NCBI RefSeq assembly: GCF_018991925.1
Contig: NW_024756966.1
Span: forward strand, 186,001 to 250,000
Direction of reading: 5' to 3'
From: Homarus americanus
Taxonomy: Eukaryota; Arthropoda; Malacostraca; Decapoda; Nephropidae
DNA: 64,000 bases
Shown here: piece after piece, positions 1-11,439 of the stretch
How the letters are laid out: each line of letters begins with the position of its first letter
Numbering within the stretch: the first letter of the stretch is position 1
Position numbers and translations under genes: made by a program
Notes under the pieces: model-generated
Seen by the model: only the letters and a program-made list of their open reading frames with translations
Told to the model about the DNA's origin: nothing
Database searches by the model: none

Positions 1-400
1 GTCGATGGTCTTAGCTCAGTTGGATTCATATTTTGGGGGGTAATGTGAAAATCGATAACTTGGGTTCAGAGCATAGTGTTTGTTTACTGGAGGACGAGAA
101 CTGAGAAATAGGTGGAAATCTTTGTTTACTAACGTTTGGATGATAATTTATTTGGAATTTGTTTGTTTTTGTTAATGTTTGTGTTATTGTGTGGTCAGGA
201 TTCATGATTTTTTGCTTACCTGAATGTGATGAAAGTTAGAATTTATATCTTTTGATGACGTGGTATTTATTGAGCTTTTGGTGGGATAGTGTGATCGTGT
301 TAAATGAATATAAATCATTAGAATATATTATACTGAGAGAGATATAAATATGGTTTGTGAAGTGAAAGTCGAGGTTTTAACGTATACTGTAGAGGAAGGG
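1..400. other. AT-rich unique sequence, nothing recognised
   Basis: This is non-repetitive, AT-rich sequence with stops in every frame. A CAG/GTAAGC-like donor is present on the minus strand near 218-224, but no convincing exon goes with it. Confidence 0.6.
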
Positions 401-790
401 GGAGTGGTGTGGCAGGTGAGGGGAGGAGGAACACCAGTGAGGGAAGTGGTGAGAGAGTAGTGAGGGAGGGAGGAGGACTTGAGAGATCGACGACCAACAG
501 TGGGACTTGGAATGAACGGAGGAGCAGTGAGGTAAGAGGTGAGAGGAGGAGCAGTGCTGGAACAAAGAGGGGGTGGAGAAGTGAGAGCTGGAGGAGAGGG
601 TGAGAGAGATGACAGAGTGAGAGTAATGGTGGTGGTGGTAGGAGCTGTGAGGGAGAGGAGGGAGTATCACAAGTAGTAATGGTAAGTGGAATCAGGGAGA
701 GAGACCGTTGAAAGTGAAGTGAAGAGTGAGGATAAGATAGGAGTGAGGAGAGGAGAGCGAGAGAGAGCAGGAGCGGTGAGGGCAGGAGGG
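400..790 (+). repeat. Purine-rich (GA/GGA) tract
   Basis: The + strand is almost entirely purine, with GAGAG and GGAGG runs. The open frames here (Ser/Leu/Pro-rich on the minus strand) are by-products of composition. GAGAG motifs could bind a GAGA-type factor, but that is inference. Confidence 0.6.
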
Positions 791-1022
791 GGGCCACTAG
801 GCAAATGAGGGGAGCCGCGCCCGGGACTGAGGGGAACCTCTGGCCGCCTCCGCTGCGCCTGAGTCTCGTTTTCTTTCCTTGGGAGACGCCATAAAAATGC
901 TGGAGAAAAATCGTCAATAAAAGAGCGTCTTAGGGAAGCATGTCAGACCGGGGTGGCTGATAAAAATTTCATCCTAGTTTATGAGTCGCTTTCCTCATTT
1001 TCGGTTAGTTTTTTTTGTCTAG

Positions 1023-1085
1023 TTGTGCCCCATGTGACTCGTACAAGATTTCTAGACCTCCAGGATGGGGCGGCGCGCTGCTAAG
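1023..1085 (+). other. Candidate short exon ending in a perfect GTAAGT donor
   Basis: A T-rich acceptor (T-run then GTCTAG, AG at 1021-1022) precedes a 63-nt segment. The segment ends CTAAG before the consensus donor GTAAGT at 1086-1091. An ATG at 1065 in good context (AGGATGG) gives seven codons, MGRRAAK, ending in phase 0, with an in-frame stop just upstream, as expected for a first coding exon. A second frame is open across the whole segment and contains CAPC. It lies in a locally GC-richer stretch. I do not recognise the product; it could also be chance or a non-coding exon. Confidence 0.25.
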
Positions 1086-1404
1086 GTAAGTTCACCCGCG
1101 ATATTTTTCGGGTTTTCAAAAATATTCAAATCAGGACGAGAGGGACAAATGTGGAGCAAAGATGGCGGGCGGGGGAGCCAAGACGCCCAGCTGAGAGGCG
1201 TGGGAGGGGAAATTTGGCGGCAAAAGTTGCCGCCAAAAGTGTTGTAAATTATGTGCTGAGCTGGAAAGTTGGAATTGTCGTATTACATGTATCTTATATC
1301 CTCTTATCTGCCGTATTCAACATGCTGTGTCATCCTCGATAAGAAACGTGTGAAATGTGGTGAAGCAATAATGAAACTTAAAATAACAGAAGGAAAAGAG
1401 TGGA

Positions 1405-1470
1405 GTGTGGGCCACGTGGTACTGTAATGACAACTTGCATGCTGCCTCACGTGGCTATGACGTCACGCCC
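1405..1470. promoter_or_regulatory. Cluster of two CACGTG E-boxes and one CRE palindrome
   Basis: CACGTG occurs at 1413-1418 and 1448-1453, and TGACGTCA at 1458-1465. So two palindromic E-boxes and a full CRE lie within 53 bp of otherwise unique sequence. E-boxes of this kind are bound by bHLH factors (MYC/MAX or CLOCK/CYCLE type), and the CRE by CREB/ATF bZIP factors. Function here is inferred from site density only. Confidence 0.35.
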
Positions 1471-1545
1471 ACCCCCGCTACACACAACACTCAAACACAC
1501 ACACACCTCCAAACACACTGGTAATAATACTCACTCGATGTTTAC

Positions 1546-1718
1546 CTACTTCCTCGGGTGCTTAATTCTGAACTGTGGTCAATTATTTGGTTTGGGTTAA
1601 CATCACCCAAACGTGAGTCATGTGTCTTGCTTCCTCCACCGTTGTGTTGTCCCCCGGGTGTGGGAGGCAGCAAGCCCACTGAACCACCCCCTGCTGTAGC
1701 TACTGCGCCGCCACACAC
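1546..1718 (-). other. Candidate internal exon, Gly/Ser/Pro-rich frame
   Basis: On the minus strand a pyrimidine-containing acceptor ending CTGCTGCAG abuts 173 nt that are open in one frame, up to a GTAAAC donor whose GT lies at 1544-1545. The frame starts VCGGAVATAG and ends SSELSTRGS, with a non-repetitive stretch of mixed composition (THDSRLGDVNPNQIIDHS). It reads like a disordered protein segment and resembles no family I know. The + strand is also open here (SKPTEPPPAVATAPP) between weaker splice sites, so the strand is uncertain. It overlaps no microsatellite. Confidence 0.22.
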
Positions 1719-2060
1719 CTGCAGCAGTGACACAGGTGACATCCCTCTACCTCCCTCACTCCCACCCTACATCTCTCCCTCATCCCTCTCTGTTCTCTGT
1801 CCTGGTGATGTAACAAGATATTTTTCACCCATTACTGTACCTCCTCCTTCATCCCAGACATTCACGTGCTTGTAGGCCTAAGGGAAATAATTAATAAACA
1901 TCAATAAATAATCTCTCGGGTTCCTCTACATCACTCAGTATACTTTGTCTCTTCAGTGTGAGTTTTGAAAAATAATTGTAAAAGTTAATATATTTTACTA
2001 TTTGGTTTTTATGGGTCATACTGTAGTAGCAAGTTGATAAAAGTTGCAAGGAGTTTTATT

Positions 2061-2098
2061 ACACACACACACACACACACACCTACTTAACTATGGAT

Positions 2099-2159
<61 letters not shown>

Positions 2160-2292
2160 GTTGCCGATTATTTTTATTCATTCCTCCATTACGTGTCATG
2201 TGGATGTGAGTAATACTGTGAAGGTGATCTGCGTCTCAGCGGAGCGGGAATATTACTGTCACATAAATACATAATATTGTAGCGTGTGTGTT

Positions 2293-2325
<33 letters not shown>

Positions 2326-2330
2326 GTGGT
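2061..2330. repeat. (CA)n and (GT)n microsatellite cluster
   Basis: This holds a CA block at 2063-2083, an uninterrupted GT block at 2101-2154 and an interrupted GT block at 2285-2328. The Cys-Val open frames here are translations of the repeat. Confidence 0.95.
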
Positions 2331-2639
2331 GAAGGTGTTGGGTCCGTGTGGGCGTGGTTAATGGGTGTGTCTGATTAATGCGAGTGTCTGGTGTGTAGTG
2401 TTATATGTGGCTTCATGCTATAATGTGTGTGGGTGCTTCCATATGTGTCTTCTTGTGTGTGTTTTAGTGCCCTTGGTTTTGCTCATGTTTTAATGTGTGT
2501 TTGTGTGTGTTTACGAAAATATGTATGTGGGTTTGATTTACCTGTATTTTACCTGTGTGTTTTGGGGGTTGGGGGGAGGTTATGACGAAGAGTATATCTT
2601 GAAATAAATATCTCCCTTTCCTGACCAGTCCCCAAGATT

Positions 2640-2825
2640 CTAACCCCACACTCTCCCACCGCCACACCCCACACATCTCCACACCCTGACACCTCCCACC
2701 CCCCACCTCTCCATCCCCCACCCTCCACCCCACACACACCCTCCACACACCCTCCACCCCACACACCCTCCCACCCCCCCACACCCCCACACTCCAACAC
2801 CCTTCCACCCCCCACACCCTCCCAC
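2640..2825. repeat. C-rich CCACACCCTCC-type minisatellite
   Basis: Irregular tandem CCACCCCACACAC / CCCTCCA units fill this stretch. The minus strand is G-rich, so its Gly/Val/Trp/Cys frames are not proteins. G-quadruplex formation on the minus strand is plausible. Confidence 0.8.
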
Positions 2826-3117
2826 TTGTCCAGGCAACAGCAGAAACACAGACACACACATCTTTTGGGCCGTCACCTGTGTTCCTATCCTGTATTCCTC
2901 GACCGTATCCTCACGATGGCGTACGGATCGATATTCATGTCAGCATACTCCACCAATAATGCTAACACCTAAAACACATTATAGCATACTCAGGGGCATA
3001 GTCAGGAGCATACTAACACCACACTTATGCTCTCTCTCTCTTTCGCTACGTCTCAGATGTCTCTCTGCGCTGTGTCCATTAGATATTTAATTTAATTTCT
3101 CGACACTCGACTCGTTT

Positions 3118-3238
3118 GAGAGAGAGAGAGAGAGAGTTTTTGTAGTAGTTTTCGTTAGGGGTGTGTTAATTTCTCATCATAGAAGTAGTAGTAGTAATTA
3201 GTGGTAGTAGTAGTAGTAATTAGTGGTAGTGGTAGTAG
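3118..3238. repeat. (GA)n followed by imperfect (AGT)n
   Basis: A GA run lies at 3118-3136. Two imperfect AGT/GGT trinucleotide blocks between 3184 and 3238 are separated by AATTAGTGG. Confidence 0.85.
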
Positions 3239-3424
3239 CTGTCCCTCCTTATCGGCACTAATAGGTCGTGGGGGAGGGGGGAGGTGAAGCATCCAGACAC
3301 TATAATAGGGAGGGTCAGGTAACACACACATACCTTGTATTATGGACTGGTAGATAAAACTAGTTGAAGTTATCCAGGTGATGATGAATTAACGCGCTGC
3401 TTAATAAGGCTGGGTTGAGGACCT

Positions 3425-3660
3425 AGGTTAGTTGAAACTTAATTCAGGTACGACTATAATCCCATCTAACTTAACCTATCTTTATCTAAACTAACTTAAC
3501 CTAACTTACCTACCACACCTTAACTTGAATTAATCTAACTTGACTTATCCTTTCCTAACCTGATATAACCTCCCCTAATCCTAACTATATTTATCGTAAT
3601 CTAACCAACCATCACCAATCCTAACCTAACCTAACCTAACGTCACCCTACCAAACTTTAT
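3425..3660. repeat. Degenerate CCTAA/TTAGG-like interstitial block
   Basis: About 230 bp are dominated by variants of TAACCTAAC, becoming regular near 3620-3640. CCTAA is the complement of the common arthropod telomere unit TTAGG. The copies are diverged, so this is an interstitial relic or independently expanded sequence, not a telomere. Confidence 0.6.
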
Positions 3661-4760
3661 ACGGCATTAAAATATACATTATTTATAAATGACTTAATAC
3701 AATTCTGATATCAGGATACCTTGATGTCATTGATTACCTTGATGTCATAGATTACCTTGAGTTGGACTTGAGAACACCTAAGGTGATTTAGTGAAGTGGC
3801 TATTTTTTTTTGTATTATTATTATTATTATTATTTGTCTCCGTAGAGTTTCCGGAGCAATATTGTGTGGGGGATAGGTATTTCGTTTACTGTGTTTGGAT
3901 GTTTTGATTATATAGTGTTTTTGTCTCTTATAGGACGTTAGTTTTTTTTAAAGCTTTTTGTCAGCTTAATGTTGGACTTTTAAGACCTGGATGATGAATA
4001 TTTTTTTTTTCCACTGGTAACGGATTGTTTGTTTTGCTTACATGTGTTTACTTGTGAATGAGTTATTATGTTTTATTTATGTTTACTGATGGATTTTAAC
4101 TCTTATTTGAAAGAGTTAAACTATCTCATGTTGGTAGACTGATAAGGTAGACTGTCAGGTAGATATGGATTAATGATTAGAAAATGTGTTTAGATTATAT
4201 TTGTTGTTAGTAACTGGGATTATAGAAGGAAGTATAACATTGATAAAGCTGTGATAGGGTTTAAGAATGTTATAATTATATAGATAGTGAAGTTAGGATT
4301 CACTGGGGAGTAAATATAATGTATTTTTTTTATTTCGTATAAACACACACACACACAACGCGTCAGGAAAGAAAAGAATAGTATAAGCTTTACATGTCGT
4401 CTGACCTATTTAGACCAGTTTTTTGTAAGAATTAAAGTCCAGGAGAAAGAAGATATATAAGTTACTTTTTCCCCCCAAGAGACACCACCAACCGCCAGCC
4501 AGTACACGCTACTCTCCCTCACTCCCTGTCTCCCTCTCTGCCTTTCTCTCTCCCTCACTCCCACCAACCACTAAACCTTGCTCCTCCCTCTTCATTATTC
4601 ACTGGAACTCACTCAGAACTCACAACCTAATTACTCACGTCTCGTATGTATGACGTCTTAAAAAAAAAGTTACACAGAAGGAGAAATATAAAGAAGTGAA
4701 GAGGAAAAATCGGATATCACATCGCATTCTCTCCAATTTCACCTTTTTCGTGTCCCCCAG
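3661..4760. other. AT-rich unique sequence with short repeats
   Basis: No gene is seen. It holds a short duplication of TTACCTTGATGTCAT near 3720-3755, an ATT run near 3812-3833, several T-runs and a short CA block near 4343-4357. Confidence 0.6.
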
Positions 4761-4962
4761 CCACTTAGGGTGCCCAGGGAAGAACCATTATCTTGGGCTA
4801 AATGAACTTAGTATTCAAGAACAAGACGGTGTCCTAACGCTCGTTGTCCTGCGCTGCCGCCAGCTACGGTCGGCCCCGTGTTCCGAGGTGTGGGTCTGGC
4901 CGTGGCCTCGGTCACTCCCTCCCTCCCGCAGTTGGTTCTCTCCTCTGGCAGGTCTTCGGTAA
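4761..4962 (+). other. Candidate exon after a strong acceptor
   Basis: A long pyrimidine tract ending GTGTCCCCCAG (AG at 4759-4760) is followed by a frame open for 66 codons to TAA at 4960-4962. It begins HLGCPGKNHYLGLNELSIQ and is non-repetitive, turning Trp/Pro/Ser-rich toward the end. Local GC is higher than the flanks. The minus strand is also open here, which weakens the case. No domain is recognised. It could be a terminal exon or chance. A (GT)n repeat follows at 4984-5012. Confidence 0.22.
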
Positions 4963-4980
4963 TATTGTCGGCAGTTGGTC

Positions 4981-5015
<35 letters not shown>

Positions 5016-5160
5016 CCTTGATGTCATTTGTCTTTGTACAATGAGAATAAGACGACCATCGATTTTTTTATTTACTGGTTAAGGCAGCTGATTAAATCAG
5101 TGTTTTTGGTTATTTAAATATTATCATAGCATTAATTCCGTTGTTCGCCATTTTTATTGA

Positions 5161-5315
5161 TCTCCATCCCAGCGTATTTCACCTGAAGATTAACCACCCT
5201 AACGCTATTTGGATAGGATGAGGTTAGGTTAGGTTAGCGTTAGGTTAGGTTAGGGTGGTTAATGTTCAGGTGAAATAAGCCGTGGGGTGGCGATTCTTCA
5301 GGTGGTCCATACAAT
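5161..5315. mobile_element. Foldback element with TTAGG-like core (copy 1)
   Basis: A left arm at about 5165-5207 contains TATTTCACCTGAAGATTAA and CCACCCTAACGCTA. It is the near reverse complement of a right arm at about 5233-5288, which contains TTAGGGTGGTTAATGTTCAG and GTGAAATAAGC. Between them lies AGGTTAGGTTAGG. Related half or full copies occur at 26.9, 34.3 and 37.2 kb, so this is a dispersed inverted-repeat family. No coding capacity is seen. Class (foldback or MITE) is inference; no target-site duplication was found. Confidence 0.6.
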
Positions 5316-5527
5316 ATATTGCATATTATTTTTACTACAGATTATCAATACAGTTATATTAAATTAACAAGCTTTATGTAGTATTATTAAAGGGTTCTGG
5401 TTTAGGCTACAGTACAACTCATGACAAGAATATGACAAGTTGTATTATTTCAGAGTTTGTCAGATATTGTAATTTTTGCCATAAAGTATTGAACTAAAAA
5501 GAGATAAGGGAGGTTGAATTATTGAAT

Positions 5528-5528
<1 letters not shown>

Positions 5529-5573
<45 letters not shown>

Positions 5574-5576
5574 TAC

Positions 5577-5635
<59 letters not shown>

Positions 5636-5672
5636 GTGTTGTTGTTATTGTTGTTATTATTGTTGTTATTAT
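5529..5672. repeat. (ATT)n microsatellite
   Basis: A near-perfect ATT run to about 5633 is followed by ATT/GTT mixtures. It yields a spurious poly-Leu frame. Confidence 0.95.
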
Positions 5673-5734
5673 TTACTGCTGCTTATATTATTCCTTTTCA
5701 TGTTTTATTTTTTATTTATTTCCCGTATTGTCCA

Positions 5735-6147
5735 TCTCTGTTCCTCTCTCTCTCTCTCTCTTCTCCCACCCCGTCCCTACCTCTTCCGCTCACTCCCCGA
5801 CTTTCTCTCCCTAACTCTCCCCTTCCTCCTTACTACCCTCTCCTTACCTCTACCCTCCTCTCCATCAAAGCTACTCCATCTCTCCTTCTTTGCCACCCCT
5901 CTCTCTCTCTCTCCTACTCCCTCTTCCCGACTTTCCCCCTTTGCTAGACTCTCTCTCTCTCTCTGCTAGATTCTCTCCCTCTCCGTTACTCTTTCTCTCC
6001 CTACCTCACTCCCGTGCCCTACCTCCCCCTCTCCCCCTCTCCCTTTCCCCCTCTCCCCGGAAGCTTCTCGGATCTACGGGATTAAGATTCATGAGGGTGT
6101 AATTAAGAGTGTGCAAGACGGTAGATTTTGAGATTAAGTTCTAGGTA

Positions 6148-6208
<61 letters not shown>
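5735..6208. repeat. Pyrimidine-rich tract ending in (CT)n
   Basis: Degenerate CTCTCC / CCCTCT sequence runs from about 5735 to 6060. A pure (CT)n block of about 58 bp follows at 6150-6208. Ser/Leu/Pro frames here are artefacts. Confidence 0.85.
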
Positions 6209-6210
<2 letters not shown>

Positions 6211-6319
6211 CTATCTACCATCTACATCCTTTCTTTCCTATTCCTCAAACTTATTTTCCCCATCAGGCGGCATAAGATTAGAGTTACTGGTGGGTGAATT
6301 AATGTGCTGGAGAACTACT

Positions 6320-6710
6320 CGTAGGAGAGGCCTGGGAAAGGGGAGGGGGAGGAAGGGGGGAGGGGGCGGGGGAAGGGGGAGGGGGCAAGATTTTTAAAGG
6401 TTCCTGCTGATATATTTTACCCCTCCCTCACTCTCCCTCGCCCCCTCTCTCCTTCCCCTGTTCCCTCTCCCTCTTTATTTCCCCTCCTCACCCCCTCTCC
6501 TTCTACTGTCCCACCTTCACCGCCCCTTTCCCCTCCATCGACTCCTTCCTCTCCACCACCCCCATCTCCACCCCTTCCACCTCTCCTCTTCCGTTCCCTC
6601 CTTCCCTCATCCTCCCTCCTCCCCCCCCCGTCCCTCCTCCTTACCTCCTCCCCCTCCTTCTTCCCCCTCTCCCATCCCCTCCCCATCCTCTCCCGTCCCC
6701 CCTTAACTAG
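6320..6710. repeat. G-rich block followed by C-rich block
   Basis: Positions 6330-6390 are GGGGAGGGGG-type on the + strand. From 6418 to 6700 the same strand is CCCCTCC-type. The strand switch gives two broadly complementary halves that could fold back, and the G-rich half has G-quadruplex potential. Confidence 0.7.
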
Positions 6711-7120
6711 TGACGTGAGAAATGAATCTTATTGGCAACACTTAATTGATACGTCAGAGTTTGTCGACTAACACCTGACATATGAAGATGTAAGTGAAGA
6801 TAGAAGTCTGGATGAATGAATAGGCCTGACTTCCTTCATCTAATACTGTAATATGAAAGAATGAATGAAGTCAAAATTGCACCGAGAGTGTACTTGATGT
6901 TTTGTTAGGATAAATTAAAGCTGTGACCCCTTCCCTCTGCCCCCACTTTTTTTTTGCGAGTCTAGGACGTCTTGGGAGCAGAAAGGCAAGTTGTGTGTGT
7001 GTACTCTTCGACTTGCTTTTGTTTTGGTGTAGGTAATCCCAGTGATGTCCCAGGATAGTCTTACAGTACTCAGACATAGCAGACACATGTACTCACCGTA
7101 GCTGGCTTTCCCTTCCTACC
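6711..7120. other. Unique sequence, no gene recognised
   Basis: Mixed sequence with a T-run at 6947-6955. Short minus-strand open frames show no recognisable domain. Confidence 0.5.
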
Positions 7121-7215
7121 TGATGGTGGTGCGTGTAGTGGTGGTGTTGGTGGTGTAGTTTTGGTGGTGGTATTGGTGGTGGTGGGTGGTGGTAGTGGTG
7201 GTTTGTGGTGGTGGT
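7121..7215. repeat. GGT/GTG-rich degenerate trinucleotide block
   Basis: Interrupted GGTGGTGGT and GTAGTGGTG units. Confidence 0.75.
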
Positions 7216-10200
7216 TTAAAAGGAGGTGAGTGTGTTGCCTGCATGGGATGGGTTATACGAGAGGTGTTTAGGATGGAAAGAGGGAGGGAAAGGGATAGTT
7301 GGATGCAGCATGGGATGGTAGATATTTGTCCTCTCGTGTAGGTGAGTAGAGGGAAGGGAGAGGGAAGCTTGGTAATGTCTATCCTCGCATCTGTTTTGGG
7401 TGGATAGGAGATGGAAGGGGCAGGATGGGTAAGTGAAGGCGCAGGATGGATGAGGGAAGTGGCAGGATGGGTGAGGGAAGAGAGAGAATCAATTGGGGTA
7501 AAGTTAGAGAAGAGTTGGGTGGTGACGGGGTGTTTGACCTGAGGTAATTATCATCCATCTAGTCGTCCAGGTGACTGTACAACCAAATTATACGGCTCTA
7601 GGTTTTCATTTCTCCATTATGTTAAGTCTTCGAGGTGTGGTATTTATCTCAAGTTCTCGGGCTTTTGGTCGTACTGTAGAGAGGTCTGAAGGACGTATCT
7701 TCCGTCAACTCGTGTTCAGGTAGTTTCCAGCGGTGAACATTATGGTAGTTGTTCTGGACTGTACTACACGTGTCTGTAACTGTGTCCAGATGTCACTTCC
7801 TGTAATCAAACAATGACTGTGCAGAATCTACCTCAAGTATTGGGAGACGGGGAGGGGTCTTTGTTGCACTATGTTGAGTTCTTAGTAAGACGGTAGTGAT
7901 GATGCTAATGATAATGGTTGCAAAGATTGTTCGAGGATGGTGATTTGAGGGTGATTTGCTGAAGGTGTAGAAAGCGTCACACCAATATAACCACACCCTG
8001 AGTTAGTGAAGTGTATGGCCAGGTGGCATGGGGGAAGACTGGACAATCGTTAACGGTAATCTTACCATCACCCAGGAATTCGATCCCCAATCTATTAAAA
8101 CCCACGTCCCCAATGACTGTCGGGAAGCAGAAGCAAAGTGTATAAAGAAACCATCCGTTAGTTTCACCTTGCAAGGGGAGGCGAGATGCTGAACATTACA
8201 ACACTCGTAACTCTCTCAACCGCGCCTGTCACAACACATTGCTTCACTCGTAGCTTTCAACATTACCTATAGATTCCCCTTTGCCCAGTCTTCCACTTGT
8301 GTCCCCCATTTGCATGAACCCACCGATATTTCAAGATATGCATTATTGTATTCTTAGTAACGATCTCTGTCATTGGGGGGAAAAAATCTCATGTTTTAAA
8401 TCGATACGGTTTCAACAGCATCTATGAAGAGTAGGGATGCCAGACCGTGTGAAGGTAGAGGGCGAGCCTTTGAAGTGATGCAAATTTCCGTAATGGTTTG
8501 CCGGAGGCGCTTGCATTCGTTGAGTGTACACCTTACTGTGAGTATCTATGGGTAATCGTTCACATGAATACCCACCACCACTCAGTCATAATCCTGAACG
8601 GGGGCTTGAACCTAAACAAAGGTCGCCTTCTTTCACCAGACTGTGCCCGGCGCCTCGTCAGTATTCATACCCCGCTCCTCACACTCTCCCCCTTACTGTT
8701 TTTTGGTCTCATAACTCCCCTTCTCTCTTGTACCGTCTCACAACCTTTTTTTGGGGGGGGTGGGCCTTTCTCTCCTACCTCTGCCTCTACGCACTTTTTC
8801 TACACACTGGGTCACTCGCCATTCCTCTCAACATACCTTTCATACCGGTGGACGTTTTCTTTCACACGTAAGTTGGTGTGTTACTGGACGCCCCGGGGCT
8901 GCACTTACTCTGCCACACCTCTGTTTCACTGCTAGTTTTTCTCCACCTACAAGCTTCCGGCAGCAAATTTCGGTAGATTATGGTGATTTATAGTAAAAAA
9001 AAGAAAATCCATTACCTCCATCTGGATAAATATCAGCATACCTGGCTTCTGTCACACCACGACGGTTGTTCTTACTTCTGGCCAATTGTTGTTATTAGCA
9101 GTCGGTGTTTATCTGTCTCTCTCTTTTCTCCGGCATTCATGAGTTTTCTAAGTCAACACATTAAGTTAAAGATTCTCAGCTTATTTACCTTCACACCAGG
9201 CGTTCATGTCGACGTGCTGTGGAGGTTTGGTCAGCAAGTTTGGAAACATCAGCAGTAGTACTTGTTGATACGGAAAGTTTTTTTTAGTGAGGAAGTGTCA
9301 CACGCAGGGAAGTAAAGTGTTCACGTGTCCAGGTACTAACAGATAAACCCGCTCAACACGCAAGTACACAAGAGTAAGCTAAGCTGTTTAGTCTTATGTT
9401 TACCTATTTAAGTAACATCTTGGTTAGCATTTTTTTCTGCCTTTTCTTCCATTCTGTCTTCTCTATTTTTTCCTCATTAGTGACAACAGCCATCGTCTTA
9501 CCCCCCCTTCCTCTGGCAGTGTGTTGACCGAGGGATCTTTACCGTGGTGGTACAGTGGGCTGCCGCTTCATTATGGTAACAGGACACTCGTATTACTCGT
9601 CAGGGGCACACGGGCTCTGCTCCCTCAGGACCTCTGGCTTATTATAATTCTTTAACTGCTGCTCCCAGGTTCGCGCACTGGAGAGTTTTCCTCTATTAGG
9701 CTGAAGGAAAAATGCCTCTCTCTTTTTTTTATTTCGTTTTTATTTTCTCGGGTCTACTACTGACTTCATATTTTTTCCTGCATTAATTAGACGATTTTCA
9801 TATAATGTTCGGACGTTCGTTTACACAGACGTTAAAGTTTGTTGTTCTTTCATTATTCGGGCTTGTCATGGATAGGAGAGGAGATAGTTAGTTGAAACAA
9901 TTTACCAGTCTTGTGTGTGTATGTGTGTGTGAGACTAAAGGCGTGATACTTAGAGCATCGTTTCTATGTGCCTTTGTATCTCAGTGTAAAATATCTTTGT
10001 GTTTTGTTTACATCGTCATCTACCGACACACACACAGCCTGGAGGGACCATCACCACACCCCTCAAAGTCTTAATATGAATACACGTGTTCTTGAGGCCA
10101 TCATGTGGGTGTAGGAGTCATTTATTACACTTGTGCTACGGGCCAAGGTAATGCAGAAGGCACCAGAAATATGTACGGGGCAAGAAACAAGAAGAATGGT

Positions 10201-10660
10201 AGGGAGGAGTTTTAATTAAGAACCTTCCTTTGTTTATTACTGTAGAAGTGTTTGCATATATCTTGAGGGAGTGTTCTTGCCGTCTTTTCCTCTCCTTTCT
10301 TTCTTTTCTTCCTTGTTCTCTTCTCCTTTTCTTTCCTCTCTTCCCCGTTCTTCTCTGTTTTTTTACCTGCTTCTTCACCACAGCCTTACTATTTTCAACA
10401 CCTCCCCCCCCCCGAAGCCCTTGATTCCCATAAGCCTTTCTACACCTCCTCAGACACACAGCATCCGTCACCCCCTTCCTTAATCAGTAACTTGCCACTC
10501 ACTGCCCTTACACTCCGTTCGCATCCCATACCTGTGCCTTTACTTATCCTCTTCCCTAACCCTCACACACCTATCCTAAATGTGGATCATAACCTAACCT
10601 TAATCGCACTCCCTTCTCCGGCCAGGCATTTTAACCTTACCATCAGCCATTCCTCAAACT
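7216..10660. other. Long unique stretch, no supported gene
   Basis: This is mostly non-repetitive DNA, with diverged GGATGGGTGAGGGAAG-type units at 7400-7480 and a C/T-rich stretch at 10280-10480. A good acceptor (TTACCTTCACACCAG, AG at 9198-9199) precedes short open frames ending by 9267. A GTAAGT donor lies at 8870-8875. Neither makes a convincing exon. Open frames at 8498-8993 are low-complexity Ser/Leu/Pro/Thr sequence. Confidence 0.5.
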
Positions 10661-10661
10661 C

Positions 10662-10776
<115 letters not shown>

Positions 10777-10889
10777 ATCTTAATCTCTCTCCTTCCTTAA
10801 TTCTCTACCCTTCTCCAAGCCTTTCCCTCACCCCCTCCCTTCGGAATTCTGCACTCTTCCCCCCACCCCCTTCACCTTCATCATCACTC

Positions 10890-11160
10890 CACCCCACGAG
10901 CAAGGGTCCCGAAAAGTCTTACGTTGTAATATAATTGAAACGCAGACCGCCGAAGCGTAAAATGACATCCCTGTGCGCGAGTATATTCAAACAAAATTAA
11001 TTCAATTATGAACGGTCAACATAATTTAAGCATTTTTCAGACGCGTGATTCTTGGGAGAAATATAATTTGGTTGTACTGCTCGATGTTTTATTAATTCCG
11101 CGGTAAAAATGGTTGAGTAAACTATCTTAATTATTATTATGGGGCGAGCGGCCGTCCCCA
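10890..11160. promoter_or_regulatory. Candidate conserved non-coding block
   Basis: This unique block of balanced composition contains several homeodomain-type cores (ATTAATTCAATTA near 10997, TTATTAATTCC near 11089, TTAATTATTATTATGG near 11128). It is framed by GC-rich edges (GAGCGGCCGTCCCC). No ORF is supported. An enhancer-like role is inferred only from texture. Confidence 0.22.
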
Positions 11161-11439
11161 CACACCGATGAACCAACAGTCAGACCCAAGCTCGTCTTTA
11201 TGTCAACACAGAAATGTAAATTAGAGTGACCCTATAGGTAAACATTTACTGTACCAATTGATAGCATCTGTAAATAAAGGAAATAGTGAATTAAGTTAAT
11301 AGTATACACCAATAGCTTATGAAAACATGTAAGTTTAATAGATACGGACTTTTATTCATATAATTACCTGTTAAATTGTCCAAATGACGAGGAAAAATAT
11401 CTCCTTCCGCCCAATAGAGGCGCCGTTAAAGATCACCGA

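Noticed and set aside
3425..3660. Possible true telomere or chromosome end
   Set aside because: The CCTAA units are degenerate and only about 230 bp long, and ordinary sequence continues on both sides.
8498..8993. Overlapping open frames of 80-145 codons
   Set aside because: They are Ser/Leu/Pro/Thr-rich compositional frames from C/T-rich DNA. Three overlapping frames are open at once.
9200..9267. Short open frames after acceptor TTCACACCAG
   Set aside because: The acceptor is good but the frames are only about 18-22 codons long, with no donor, AATAAA or recognisable peptide.
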